Of a stretch of 64,000 nucleotides of DNA, positions 43,739 through 52,349 are shown piece after piece. The notes beneath the pieces are model-generated. The model did not search any database and was not told the origin of the DNA. It saw only the letters and a list, made by a program, of their open reading frames with translations. The stretch lies in the NCBI RefSeq assembly GCF_000720425.1, contig NZ_JOAJ01000001.1:62001-126000 (forward strand). The letters are read 5' to 3'. The position numbers and the translations under genes were made by a program. Each line of letters starts with the position of its first letter. Position 1 is the stretch's first letter. Source of the DNA: Nocardia rhamnosiphila NBRC 108938 (GTDB taxonomy: Bacteria > Actinomycetota > Actinomycetes > Mycobacteriales > Mycobacteriaceae).

Positions 43739-44221
43739 ATGATGTCCCGGATACAGCTCGCCCTCAACGTCGACGATCTGGAAACCGCGGTCGGGTTCTA
43801 CTCGACCCTGTTCGGCACCGAACCGGCCAAACGCAAGCCGGGATATGCGAACTTCGCCGTCGCCGAGCCGCCGTTGAAGCTGGTGCTCATCGAGAACCCC
43901 GGCCATGGGGGCAGCCTCAATCACCTCGGTGTCGAGGTCGAGTCCTCGGAGAAGGTCCATTCCGAGATCGCGCGCCTGTCGGAGGCCGGATTGTTCACCG
44001 AGGAGCAGATCGCGACGACCTGTTGTTTCGCCACGCAGGACAAGGTGTGGGTGACCGGGCCGGGCGAGGAGCGGTGGGAGGTCTACACCGTCCTCGCGGA
44101 TTCGGAGTCGTTCGGCACCGCGCCGGAGTTCGTGGAGGTCTCCGACAAGGAAGCGGTGCAGGCATGCTGCGGTACCGACGGCCGCGGTGACGCCGAGACC
44201 GTCTGCTGCACTCCGGCGTGA
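43739..44221 (+). CDS. arsI: ArsI/CadI-type vicinal oxygen chelate protein
   Basis: 160 residues. RIQLALNVDDLETAVGFYSTLFG, PGYANFAVAEPPLKLVLIE and SLNHLGVEVESS form the VOC fold, and TTCCFATQDKVWV with ERWEVYTVL carries the vicinal Cys pair and metal Glu of ArsI/CadI. ArsI cleaves the C-As bond of trivalent organoarsenicals in an iron-dependent reaction; mycobacterial homologues are also induced by cadmium. A further CC near the C-terminus (QACCGTDG, VCCTPA) may bind metal. First gene of the ars operon; its stop overlaps the acr3 GTG. Confidence 0.88.
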   Translation: MMSRIQLALNVDDLETAVGFYSTLFGTEPAKRKPGYANFAVAEPPLKLVLIENPGHGGSLNHLGVEVESSEKVHSEIARLSEAGLFTEEQIATTCCFATQDKVWVTGPGEERWEVYTVLADSESFGTAPEFVEVSDKEAVQACCGTDGRGDAETVCCTPA

Positions 44222-45282
44222 GCGCGGCAGTAGAGGCGCCGGCACCGCGGTTGCCGATGCTGGACCGGCTGCTGCCGGTCTGGATCGGTGTCGCGATGGC
44301 CGCGGGGCTGGCGCTCGGCCGGCTCGTGCCCGGCCTGGGTGAGGGCCTGTCGGTGGTCGAGGTGGACGGGATATCGCTGCCGATCGCGGCGGGGCTGTTG
44401 ATCATGATGTATCCGGTGCTGGCCAAGGTCCGCTACGACCGCCTGCACGCAGTCACCGGCGACCGGCGCCTGCTCGCGGGCTCGCTGGCGTTGAACTGGG
44501 TGATCGGGCCCGCGCTGATGTTCGCGCTGGCCTGGCTGTTGCTACCGGACCTGCCCGAGTATCGGACCGGGCTGATAATCGTCGGCCTCGCTCGCTGCAT
44601 CGCGATGGTCATCATCTGGAACGACCTCGCCTGTGGGGACCGGGAAGCCGCCGCGGTTCTGGTCGCGATCAACTCGGTGTTCCAGGTGCTCATGTTCGCG
44701 GTCCTGGGCTGGTTCTACCTGTCCGTGCTGCCCGGATGGTTGGGGCTGGAGCAGACCACGATCGAGGCCTCACCGGTCGATATCGCGGTTTCGGTGCTGG
44801 TGTTCCTCGGGATCCCGCTGGCCGCCGGATATCTCACCCGCCGGATCGGAGAGAAAATCCGTGGCCGGGACTGGTACGAAACCCGGCTGCTCCCCAAGCT
44901 CGGGCCGTGGGCGCTCTACGGGCTGTTGTTCACCATCGTGATCCTGTTCGCCCTGCAAGGCGAGCAGATCACCGACCGGCCACTCGATGTCGTACGGATC
45001 GCGGTGCCGCTGCTGATCTACTTCGCACTCATGTGGGGCGGCGGTATCGCCCTCGGCGCGGTCCTGCGGCTGGGGTATGCGCGGACCACGACGATGGCGT
45101 TTACAGCGGCGGGCAACAATTTCGAGCTCGCTATCGCGGTCGCGATCGCCACCTACGGCGCCACTTCCGGTCAGGCTTTGGCCGGTGTGGTCGGCCCGCT
45201 GATCGAGGTCCCGGCCCTGCTCGCCTTGGTCTATCTGTCCCTCGCTCTGCGCCGGCGCCAGGCCTCGGCGCCGGTCGGCTGA
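44218..45282 (+). CDS. acr3: Arsenite efflux transporter ACR3
   Basis: 354 residues, GTG start in a GTGA overlap with arsI. Ten helices of the BART superfamily: GVAMAAGLALGRLVPGL, IAAGLLIMMYPVLAKVRY, ALMFALAWLLLPDLP, GLIIVGLARCIAMVIIWNDLA with the essential Cys, AINSVFQVLMFAVLGWFYL and NNFELAIAVAIATYGA with the conserved Glu. It exports As(III), and sometimes Sb(III), from the cell using the proton-motive force. Full length for the family. Sits between arsI and arsC. Confidence 0.93.
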   Translation: MSAAVEAPAPRLPMLDRLLPVWIGVAMAAGLALGRLVPGLGEGLSVVEVDGISLPIAAGLLIMMYPVLAKVRYDRLHAVTGDRRLLAGSLALNWVIGPALMFALAWLLLPDLPEYRTGLIIVGLARCIAMVIIWNDLACGDREAAAVLVAINSVFQVLMFAVLGWFYLSVLPGWLGLEQTTIEASPVDIAVSVLVFLGIPLAAGYLTRRIGEKIRGRDWYETRLLPKLGPWALYGLLFTIVILFALQGEQITDRPLDVVRIAVPLLIYFALMWGGGIALGAVLRLGYARTTTMAFTAAGNNFELAIAVAIATYGATSGQALAGVVGPLIEVPALLALVYLSLALRRRQASAPVG

Positions 45283-45298
45283 AAGGTCTCCTGCTCTG

Positions 45299-45709
45299 AT
45301 GTCCTCTACTCCGAGCGTGCTGTTCGTGTGTGTCCACAACGCCGGACGCTCCCAGATGGCCGCCGCGTTCCTCACCCATCTCGCCGGGAACCGGGTCCAA
45401 GTCCGCTCCGCCGGCACCGCCCCCGCCGACACGATCAACCCCGTCGCGATCGAGGCGATGGCCGAGACCGGGATCGATATCACCGGGGCAACCCCGACCG
45501 TCCTGGCCGCCGACACCGTCGAGGACTCCGACGTGGTGATCACCATGGGCTGCGGGGACACCTGCCCCTATTTCCCCGGGACCCGTTATGTGGACTGGCA
45601 ACTCGACGACCCCGCCGGCGCCGACATCACGGCCGTACGCCGGATCCGCGATGACATCGAGCACCGAGTCCGCGGATTGCTCGCCGAACTGGGCATAGCG
45701 GGGACGTAG
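45299..45709 (+). CDS. arsC: Arsenate reductase, low-molecular-weight phosphatase type
   Basis: 136 residues, ATG 16 bases after acr3. FVCVHNAGRSQMAAAF is the CX5R P-loop, GCGDTCPYFPGTRYVDWQLDDP carries the two further Cys and the catalytic Asp. It reduces As(V) to As(III) for export; in Mycobacteriales the related enzymes use mycothiol and mycoredoxin or thioredoxin. A truncated frameshifted copy lies at 36199-36370. Confidence 0.92.
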   Translation: MSSTPSVLFVCVHNAGRSQMAAAFLTHLAGNRVQVRSAGTAPADTINPVAIEAMAETGIDITGATPTVLAADTVEDSDVVITMGCGDTCPYFPGTRYVDWQLDDPAGADITAVRRIRDDIEHRVRGLLAELGIAGT

Positions 45710-45729
45710 TCGTGCTGCGGCGGTCGCGC

Positions 45730-46070
45730 TCAGGCGGCCGGGGTCAGCAGGGGTGCCAGGTCCGGTGGGATCGGCATCGGCTGGAGCAGGCCGACACGGG
45801 CACGGCCGGTATTGCCTCGGGATAGCGGCCGGCCGGCGATCCGGGAGCGGCGACCACGGTCCGGACGACCTGCCCCAGCGCCTCGCGGCCGTCGCGCCGG
45901 CCGATGGCGAGCGCGCACATGGCGATGTGGTTGCCGGTGTGCAGCCACGGGTCCGGTTGGGACAGGATGTGCGCGCGTTCCAGGTGTGCCCACCGCTGGC
46001 CGATATCGGTTGCGGTCCGGGCGGCGCGCATTTCCTGGTGGTAGGCGCAGCGGGTGGCCGCCGAGATCCG
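45730..46070 (-). pseudogene. DUF3703 family remnant with frameshift and no start codon
   Basis: The frame QRWAHLERAHILSQPDPW, HIAMCALAIGRRDGREALGQV then AGRYPE is typical of DUF3703. Near 45820 one G is missing from a GGG run, after which the correct ending GNTGRARVGLLQPMPIPPDL lies in the next frame. Upstream, RISAATRCAYHQE continues the family sequence but an in-frame TGA (the GNAT stop) precedes it and no start codon exists. DUF3703 genes often sit in heavy-metal clusters, so this was probably part of the arsenic locus. Confidence 0.75.
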
Positions 46071-46097
46071 AGGCGGAATCTCGGGCAGAGCGCTTGA

Positions 46098-46886
46098 TCA
46101 CGTTGGTTCTGTGACCACGCGGTGGTGTTCATACCAAATTCCGGGGACGGTCGATCCGTCCGGCAACGGCTGCGGTCGCCGGTCCTTTTCTGTTGCGCCG
46201 ATCTTGTCGCAGATGCGCTGCACCGCGAGATTCGACTCGTTCGTGCCGATCTCTACGCTGGTGTATCCGGCATCGTGGATCGCGTCGACGAGGGCGGCCA
46301 CCGCTTCGCTCGCATAGCCGGCTCGCCGGTGACCGGGGCCGATCCACCAACCGATGGACGCTGATGACGTCTGGTCGTCGCGGGGGTGCACGGTCGCGCC
46401 ACCGATCACGGTTGTGTCTGCTCGCGACTCGATCATCAGAAGCCCGGGAGTCGGGTGGCCGCGCCCGACCGCCTTGATCAGTGCCCGGCCATTTCGTTCT
46501 GTCCAACCATTGCCGGCGAGCATCGCATCGTCGATCGTGGCCTCGAGCGGGACTGCGTCCTTCGGCGCCGGTCGGCGCAGGGTGAGCCGCGAGGTTTCGA
46601 TGTCCCGCACCACGTCATAGCGTGCACTGGTCTCCTTGTCGGCGAGTTCGCTGACGCGCCACACCCAGAGCCACACCGCGACGAGTACGGTGACCACCAC
46701 GAGCAGCAGCCAGATACCGAACCTGACTTCTGGTGCGGCAGAGATAAAGCCGACCGTTGCCGCGACGCCGATGACCGCTGCGGGAAACCCGAGGAGTGCG
46801 ATCCATCCCACCAGCCCAAGAGCGGAACGCCCGGGCCAGTGCTGAAATGCCGCTTTGGCAGCAGCGATTCGCCAGGTGGGGAACAT
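46098..46886 (-). CDS. GNAT acetyltransferase with N-terminal membrane anchor
   Basis: 262 residues. Two helices at the start (ALGLVGWIALLGFPAAVIGVA and FGIWLLLVVVTVLVAVWLWV) precede a GNAT domain of the RimJ/RimL type: ETSRLTLRRPAPKDAV, SIGWWIGPGHRRAGYASEAVAALV with the acetyl-CoA R-x-x-G-x-A loop, and IGTNESNLAVQRICDKIGA. Membrane-anchored GNATs are uncommon and may modify membrane or envelope-associated amines. The start codon has no strong ribosome site. Confidence 0.82.
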   Translation of the reverse strand: MFPTWRIAAAKAAFQHWPGRSALGLVGWIALLGFPAAVIGVAATVGFISAAPEVRFGIWLLLVVVTVLVAVWLWVWRVSELADKETSARYDVVRDIETSRLTLRRPAPKDAVPLEATIDDAMLAGNGWTERNGRALIKAVGRGHPTPGLLMIESRADTTVIGGATVHPRDDQTSSASIGWWIGPGHRRAGYASEAVAALVDAIHDAGYTSVEIGTNESNLAVQRICDKIGATEKDRRPQPLPDGSTVPGIWYEHHRVVTEPT

Positions 46887-47077
46887 ACGCGAACAGTATT
46901 CGATTTCGTCGTATTCGTCGCTGACCCAGGTCGATCAGCCGGCAGCCGCCACGAATTCTCGCACCCTGCGATACCGCCGCTGCGTCCGCTGCACGCCGGC
47001 CGCGATGCCGGTGGCCGCCGACGCGGCGTCCGGAATCCGCCAGCGCTGATGCGTCTGCGCACGGAAGGCTGTAGAGC

Positions 47078-47884
47078 ATGGATCTCGGTTTACAGAACAA
47101 GGTCGCGGTGGTCACCGGAGCATCGAAGGGCATCGGGCTCGCCACGGCCCGGACATTGAAAGCAGAGGGTGCGTTGGTGGTCGCCGCGTCGCGTCGCCGC
47201 ACCGCAGAGCTCGACGAACTGGTGGACGAGCGGCTGGTCCACGTCGCCGTCGATCTGGCGACACCGCAGGGGCCAGGGCAAGCGATCACGGAGGCGGAGC
47301 GGGTGTTCGGCGGGCTCGATGTAGTCGTCAACAATGTCGGCGGTCCGCCGCCCGGTGCGGTCCTGCCGCGCTTCTCGTTCACCGAGCTCACCGACACGGA
47401 CTGGGCCGCGATGCTGGATTTCAACCTCATGTCCGCCGTGCGAGCGGTACGCGCCGCTATCCCATTGCTGCTCGAGCGTGGCGGCGGCGCCATCGTCAAC
47501 GTCACCTCGACCCATGCCCTGGTTGCCAGCGGAGTCAACGTCGATTACGGGGCCGCGAAAGCGGCTGTAGGCAACCTCACCCAAGCGCTGTCGGAGGAGT
47601 TCGGGCCGCGCGGCATCCGAGTCAACACGGTGGTGCCGGGGCCGGTGCTCACTCCGTGGTGGACCGATGAGGGCGGGGCTGCCGATGTCTTTGCCGCCGC
47701 GATCGGCAGCGACCGCGAGACGGTGTTGAACCGGAAGGCGGCCGAGACAATGCATCTGACCACCGGCCGGCTCATCGATCCGCAGGAAGTCGCCGACGCC
47801 ATCGTGCTGCTGTCCTCGCCACGCTCGGCGAGCACCACAGGGTCGGCGGTCCTCGTCGACGCGGGCCTCTGCAAGACCGTCTGA
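47078..47884 (+). CDS. SDR family NAD(P)-dependent oxidoreductase
   Basis: 268-residue classical short-chain dehydrogenase. VVTGASKGIGLATART is the cofactor loop with an Arg pair (ASRRR) favouring NADP, VVNNVGGPPPG the NNxG motif, TSTHAL the catalytic Ser and VDYGAAKAAVGNL the YxxxK pair. RVNTVVPGPVLTPWW follows. Substrate unknown. A hairpin lies 46 bases after its stop. The 190 bases upstream show no gene. Confidence 0.9.
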   Translation: MDLGLQNKVAVVTGASKGIGLATARTLKAEGALVVAASRRRTAELDELVDERLVHVAVDLATPQGPGQAITEAERVFGGLDVVVNNVGGPPPGAVLPRFSFTELTDTDWAAMLDFNLMSAVRAVRAAIPLLLERGGGAIVNVTSTHALVASGVNVDYGAAKAAVGNLTQALSEEFGPRGIRVNTVVPGPVLTPWWTDEGGAADVFAAAIGSDRETVLNRKAAETMHLTTGRLIDPQEVADAIVLLSSPRSASTTGSAVLVDAGLCKTV

Positions 47885-47929
47885 GACCGGGGGCGACACA
47901 CCCAACTTCCGGAAAACGACCGGCGCACC

Positions 47930-47951
47930 CGCCACGTAGCGGTGGTGCCGG
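47930..47951. terminator. Hairpin between convergent genes
   Basis: CCGGC-G-CACC pairs with GGTGCCGG around an inner CGC/GCG and a CACGTA loop. It lies in the 76 bases between the SDR stop and the opposing hypothetical gene. Short bulges make it imperfect. Confidence 0.35.
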
Positions 47952-47960
47952 CGGAAATCC

Positions 47961-48401
47961 TTACCCTGTGGCGCCGAGTCGAACCAGGGCCAGATCCCAC
48001 TGACCATGCTGGTCCGCCCAGGTGGTCACGACCACGCCGATGCCGACCGGGTTCTCCTCCGGCGCATCGTCGCTCGCGTAGTCACCGTCCTCCTCTACCA
48101 CCGCCATGATCCGCAGCGCGTCCTCTCTGGTCCCGTCTGTCCGCACCAGGATCCGCTTCACCCGCCAGTCGGCGCTGCTCGGATCACGCCCCATCAGATC
48201 GCGCCCGTCGACCAGCTCCCCGTCGACCTCGAAGATCGTCCCCGGGCCGTTCACCCGCAACGTGTCGGTGTCCCCGATCATCAGAAAGTCGCTCACCACA
48301 TCCCGCTCGCCGCGCAGCAGCGCCGGAGCGAGCCACCCCGGATCCCGGTCCAGGCCGACCTCGTCGATGAAGTTCCCCCAGGCATACAGCGCATACGACA
48401 T
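47961..48401 (-). CDS. Hypothetical protein
   Basis: 146 residues, acidic (net charge strongly negative), no signal or membrane segment. YALYAWGNFIDEVGLDRDP, IFEVDGELVDGRDLMGRDP and RILVRTDGTREDALRIMAV suggest an alpha/beta fold. I do not recognise a family. The ATG at 48401 starts the protein-like sequence. Confidence 0.6.
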   Translation of the reverse strand: MSYALYAWGNFIDEVGLDRDPGWLAPALLRGERDVVSDFLMIGDTDTLRVNGPGTIFEVDGELVDGRDLMGRDPSSADWRVKRILVRTDGTREDALRIMAVVEEDGDYASDDAPEENPVGIGVVVTTWADQHGQWDLALVRLGATG

Positions 48402-48518
48402 GCCGAGATCCTAAGCAGCGACAGACCTGAAGCGTTTCGCCACGCCTGCGCCTGCACCCCGCGCCCCTGTTCGCGGCGACCGCCATTGCACTACCAGAGA
48501 TCGCGAGTGCTGCCGGAG

Positions 48519-48762
48519 ATGGCCCCATACGATCGGGGCGTGGAGGTCTACGAGGCGGTAACGAGCAGGCAATCCATTCGCGCATTCACCGATCGGCCGG
48601 TGGCGCGCGATGCGCTGGACAGGGTACTGACAGCGGCTGCTCGCGCTCCGTCGGCCGGCAATCTACAACCGTGGCATGTCCGTAGGCTTCGCCCACCCCG
48701 CCGTCATGCACCCCTACCTGCCCCGAGCCCCCCTCGCCGAGACTGTGACCTTCCTGGAGTGA
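48519..48762 (+). pseudogene. Nitroreductase with a large internal deletion
   Basis: VEVYEAVTSRQSIRAFTDRP and LDRVLTAAARAPSAGNLQPW is the FMN-binding N-terminus of nitroreductases. Within five codons the sequence jumps, one frame over, to VGFAHPAVMHPYLPRAPLAE and TVTFLE-stop, the normal C-terminus of the same family. About 130 codons between them are missing. The fusion cannot make a working enzyme. Confidence 0.75.
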
Positions 48763-48841
48763 ATCGCCATTGCCGACTGTGGTCTTGCTGCTCGCTTCAG
48801 GAAGCAGTTCGGGCCCGGCCGTCGCGTCGGGTCGCCGGCGG

Positions 48842-49186
48842 CTATCGGTTGAGGGCCTCGATTGCGGTGGCGGTATCGAGGTCGGCGTAGGCCGCGGAAT
48901 AGCGTTGAGCCAGCGCGATCGCGATGTCCGGGCGTTGCCAGAGGTCGCCGGAGCGGATCAGTTCCTTGTGCGCGGGGTCGGCGGCTTTGACGAACACCGT
49001 GGCCGGGACGCTGCCGGCGGCATAGGTCAGCGCCAGCCGCGCACGCCGGTTGGTGCCGTCGTCGCGGAGTTGTACCTGCACCGATTCGACCTGTGCGCCC
49101 GGATGGGACCGCGCGAGTGCGGCAGTCATCCATGCGGGGGTGATCTGGTCCCAGTCCTGGGGTATGGCAAGTACTTCTGCGTTCAT
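48842..49186 (-). pseudogene. Truncated phosphotransferase (APH/EcKinase-like), N-terminal part
   Basis: 114 residues, ATG behind GAGGA. PQDWDQITPAWMTAALARSHPG, RDDGTNRRARLALTY and ATVFVKAADPAHKELIRSGD match the start of actinobacterial phosphotransferase-family proteins (usually about 350 residues). The catalytic lobe with HGD and the DFG-like Asp is absent, and the last 30 residues (DIAIALAQRYSAAYADLDTA) look unrelated. It ends beside the deleted nitroreductase. Confidence 0.6.
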
Positions 49187-49209
49187 CGAGCGTCCTCTAC
49201 CGAAAACCT

Positions 49210-49244
49210 AAAATGACATTCTCGCATAAAGAAAATGGCGTTCT
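49210..49244. promoter_or_regulatory. Direct operator-like repeats upstream of the truncated phosphotransferase
   Basis: AAAATGACATTCT (49210-49222) and AAAATGGCGTTCT (49232-49244) share 11 of 13 bases and start 22 bases apart, two helical turns. They lie in an AT-rich patch just upstream of the phosphotransferase start. A TetR-type regulator would be expected but none is adjacent. The 220 bases after it show no convincing gene. Confidence 0.45.
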
Positions 49245-49463
49245 ATACCGACCGGGGCGAGGATGGTCGCGGCGCTCAGGTGGGGGAGTCCGGTCAGGGC
49301 GGCGGTGATGCCGGTCAGCGCAGTGGAGAGGGCGTGGTTGTGGCGGAGGCCTTCGACGTAGGGGGCGATTCTCGGCCGCGAACCGGCCTGACCCCCTCAT
49401 CACCGAATGCGGTCCACCGGAAACCGATAGCGGTATCCGGTGGTCACGATTTCGCCCGCCCGT

Positions 49464-50417
49464 TCAGCGCCGGTCTTCGGGAATCGCGAACGAATCCAGC
49501 CCGAACCCGCGCAGGGTATCCACGAGTTTCTCGTACTGGAAGCGGTTGTAGGCCAGCGGTTGCAGCAGCACCCGGTCGGGTAGGTGGTGCCATGCCCACC
49601 GCAGCAGCCGCACACAGATCGCGAATTCCCGATCGTGCCGCGGCTTCAGCTCGAAACCGGTCAGCTCCTGCACCGCCGGATGCATGGCCTTGGACGAACA
49701 CACCTGGATCACATGCCCGACCACCGGCCGGATCACCAGCCACAGCGGGGTCAGCGCCCGCCGGGCCAACGGCGACAACCTCGAGGTCGGCAACGGCAAC
49801 TTGGTCAGGGCCGCGAATTTCTCGACCAGAAATGGATTCTCGGCCAGTTCCCCGGTCGCCATGGTGTCGTAGTATTCCCGTGCCTCGGCCAGATCCGCGG
49901 GGAACTTGCCGGCCGCGCTGGGCAGCTCGAGATCCACGAAGGTCCCGCGCAGCAGCTGATAAGCGGCTTCCTCCTCCTCCGGCCGCAATTCCGTTCCGGT
50001 GCAATAGGTGAAGGTATTGAGGACCACGAAGATTCCGCTGACCGCGACCCATTTCCAGGTATGAGGAGTCAGCGCACTGTATTCCACCCCGCCGAATTCC
50101 GCCGAACCGGTACCACGCACATCACGATGCCGCAGTTTCAGCCATTCCGATTCGGCCCGGCGGTCGTCGGAATCACCCCACAGCGCGATCATCGCGGACG
50201 CACCACCGCGGACGGTGCGATCGGTGAAGTTCTCCTCGAATCGGCCGGTCCGGTCCACCGCGGCGGCGACCTGAGCCAGCGCCACCTCGTCGAAAGCGGC
50301 ACCGGCGAAAGCACCGGCCAGCACACTGCCGGAATGTTTGCGGAACTCCCGTAGCACTTCGGGCCGGACCCGGGGGTCGGCGGCCTCGGTGGTGTGCGCA
50401 GTCGCGTGGGTCGTCAT
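49464..50417 (-). CDS. MpaB-family (DUF2236) oxygenase
   Basis: 317 residues, ATG after GGTGACGAA. Typical features are RTGRFEENFTDRTVRGGAS near the start, WLKLRHRDVRGTG, the YSALTPHTWKWVAVSG block with the heme-axial-type His, and FELKPRHDREFAICVRLLRWAW. Family members such as MpaB and rubber oxygenase Lcp are b-type heme proteins that cleave isoprenoid chains. Many Mycobacteriales carry several paralogues with unknown substrates. Its 262-base leader region up to the deacetylase stop shows no gene. Confidence 0.85.
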   Translation of the reverse strand: MTTHATAHTTEAADPRVRPEVLREFRKHSGSVLAGAFAGAAFDEVALAQVAAAVDRTGRFEENFTDRTVRGGASAMIALWGDSDDRRAESEWLKLRHRDVRGTGSAEFGGVEYSALTPHTWKWVAVSGIFVVLNTFTYCTGTELRPEEEEAAYQLLRGTFVDLELPSAAGKFPADLAEAREYYDTMATGELAENPFLVEKFAALTKLPLPTSRLSPLARRALTPLWLVIRPVVGHVIQVCSSKAMHPAVQELTGFELKPRHDREFAICVRLLRWAWHHLPDRVLLQPLAYNRFQYEKLVDTLRGFGLDSFAIPEDRR

Positions 50418-50679
50418 TTCGTCACCTCGTCACCTCGGACAGGAAGAAGAAATGATTTTCAGCTGAATTTTATCATCGCAGTTCCCGCAGTACTACGCCC
50501 GCGGCCGCCGAGCACGCTCGGATGCGGCGGCGAGCCGACGAGCCGGCCCGGGGACTGCCGCGACTCGGGCACCGGGGCCGCGGGGGTCGCCGGCGAACTC
50601 CCCGACCGATCATCGCCCCGAATTCCGGATCGGCGCCTCCCCGTCTCCTTCCAGACGACCGGACCCATGGCCGAGGTGT

Positions 50680-51588
50680 TCACCGGCCGACGCATTCGGG
50701 CCGGTCCGGGCGCTCGAACGGATAGCGCGCGCGGAATTCCGCCGCCGCCTCGGCCATCGTGACGAACTCGACGCCGTCGAAGCCCGCCCAGCGGTCCAGC
50801 AGGCGTTCCAGCACGAGCAGCACCTGTGGCCGCCCGGATACGTCGGGATGCAGAGTGACCGGGATGACGGCGTAGTCCAGTTCCCGGTACACCCAGTCGA
50901 ACTGGTCGTTCCACATCTGCTCGATCGCGCGCGGCGCGACGAACCCGTGCGAGTTGGGATGTGCCTTGATGAACATCATCGGCGGCAGGTCGTCGACGTA
51001 CCAGTTGCCGCAGAACTCGACCAGGTCGATCTCGTGTCCGTGCACGAGCGGTTTCATCCAGTGCGCGGCCGGACCGGAGGTGTCGATGGGCGTCCAGGTG
51101 TCACCGACGCGGGCGTAGAAGGGAACGAAATCGTTGTAGTTCTGCGAATGGTCGTAGGAGAACCCGTAATCGGCGAGGATGGACGCGGTGTGCTCGCTCA
51201 TCTCCCACCACGGCGCGACATAGCCCAGCGGGCGGCGGCCACTGAGTTGTCCGATGAGCTCCACGCATCTGGACATGACATCGCGTTCCTGCCCGGGGGT
51301 GAGCGACCGCGGGTTTTCGTGGCTGTATCCGTGGGCGCCGATCTCGTGTCCCGCCTCGACACACCGGCGTGCCTGCACGGGAAAGGTCTCGATGGAATGC
51401 CCGGGCCAGAACCAGGTGGTCCGGATACCGCGGCGCTCGAACAGCCGCAGCAGGCGCGGTACACCGACCTCGCCGGCGAACACGCCCCGTTGCATATCGT
51501 TGGGCGAATCCTGGCCTCCGTAGGAACCGAGCCAGCCGGCGCAGGAATCGACGTCGATGCCGAGGGCCACCTGAATCTTTCTGTCCAT
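50680..51588 (-). CDS. Polysaccharide deacetylase family protein
   Basis: 302 residues. [15 protein letters not shown] supplies the catalytic Asp pair, [14 protein letters not shown] and [11 protein letters not shown] the metal His pair, [16 protein letters not shown] and [11 protein letters not shown] further NodB motifs. The layout resembles the cytosolic HpPgdA/PuuE-like branch, which has no signal peptide, rather than secreted chitin deacetylases. It removes an N- or O-acyl group from a sugar or ureide. It follows the kinase-like gene after only four bases and ends the operon. Confidence 0.85.
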   Translation of the reverse strand: MDRKIQVALGIDVDSCAGWLGSYGGQDSPNDMQRGVFAGEVGVPRLLRLFERRGIRTTWFWPGHSIETFPVQARRCVEAGHEIGAHGYSHENPRSLTPGQERDVMSRCVELIGQLSGRRPLGYVAPWWEMSEHTASILADYGFSYDHSQNYNDFVPFYARVGDTWTPIDTSGPAAHWMKPLVHGHEIDLVEFCGNWYVDDLPPMMFIKAHPNSHGFVAPRAIEQMWNDQFDWVYRELDYAVIPVTLHPDVSGRPQVLLVLERLLDRWAGFDGVEFVTMAEAAAEFRARYPFERPDRPECVGR

Positions 51589-51592
51589 CCGT

Positions 51593-52342
51593 TCAATTCC
51601 TTCCGGTGGTCGGTGCCACGCCGTCGTAGGGCTCCGGCCGGACCCGCAGGTTGCCTCCCGGGACGGGGTCGGCGGCGGCGCCGGGCCGTGGCGGGGCCGG
51701 CCTGCTCGCGGGGGAACCGATTCCGGCGCGATGGGCGGCGTAGATTTCGTCGATGAGTTCGTGCAGGTCCCGCGGTTCGAGGTCGAGCCGCGGGGCGCCC
51801 GACGAACTCTTCGATATCTCGCACAGATCGTCGACCATCCGGGACAGCCGCCGGGTCTCCCGGCCGATGCGCTCGGTGTACCGGGCGATATCGGCCGGGT
51901 CGGCCGGCGCCCCGTGGTCGAGGGCCTCGGTCACGGCCCGGATCCCGCCGAGCGGGGTCCGCAGATCGTGGCTCACCCAGGCCACCAGTGCGCGCCGCGA
52001 CTGTTCGGCGGCATGTGCTTGTTCGCGAATCCGATCCTCCCGCGCCCTCTTCCGGGAACATTCCCGGCCGAGTAGTACCGCGGCCGGTACGGTGACCGCG
52101 CCGACCAGCATCACTACGATGAAGATGCGCCCGAACTCGGCGGTGCCCCTCGGCCCGCTCGCCCCGGTGATACCGGCCAGCGCGGCCAGGGTCGGGAGGA
52201 GCACCAGTACCACCGCACTCGCGGTGAGCGAACGATCGCGGAGCGCGCGCAGCACCAGGGCGCCCGCTGCCACCACCGGCAGTGCGCAGGCCAGTGTGTA
52301 GCCGATGAGCTCCGGCAGGTCATCGAGCACGAGTATGCACAT
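51593..52342 (-). CDS. Membrane histidine-kinase-like protein without ATPase domain
   Basis: 249 residues, ATG behind GGTGAGG. Three helices ([59 protein letters not shown]) precede a HisKA domain with phosphoacceptor [18 protein letters not shown] (His about 125) and helix 2 [18 protein letters not shown]. After the second HisKA helix the protein ends in a Pro-rich, unstructured tail; the N, G1, F and G2 boxes of the HATPase are absent. It cannot autophosphorylate alone and may be a phosphotransfer partner or dominant-negative receptor. No response regulator lies nearby. Confidence 0.8.
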   Translation of the reverse strand: MCILVLDDLPELIGYTLACALPVVAAGALVLRALRDRSLTASAVVLVLLPTLAALAGITGASGPRGTAEFGRIFIVVMLVGAVTVPAAVLLGRECSRKRAREDRIREQAHAAEQSRRALVAWVSHDLRTPLGGIRAVTEALDHGAPADPADIARYTERIGRETRRLSRMVDDLCEISKSSSGAPRLDLEPRDLHELIDEIYAAHRAGIGSPASRPAPPRPGAAADPVPGGNLRVRPEPYDGVAPTTGRN

Positions 52343-52349
52343 GGATGCC

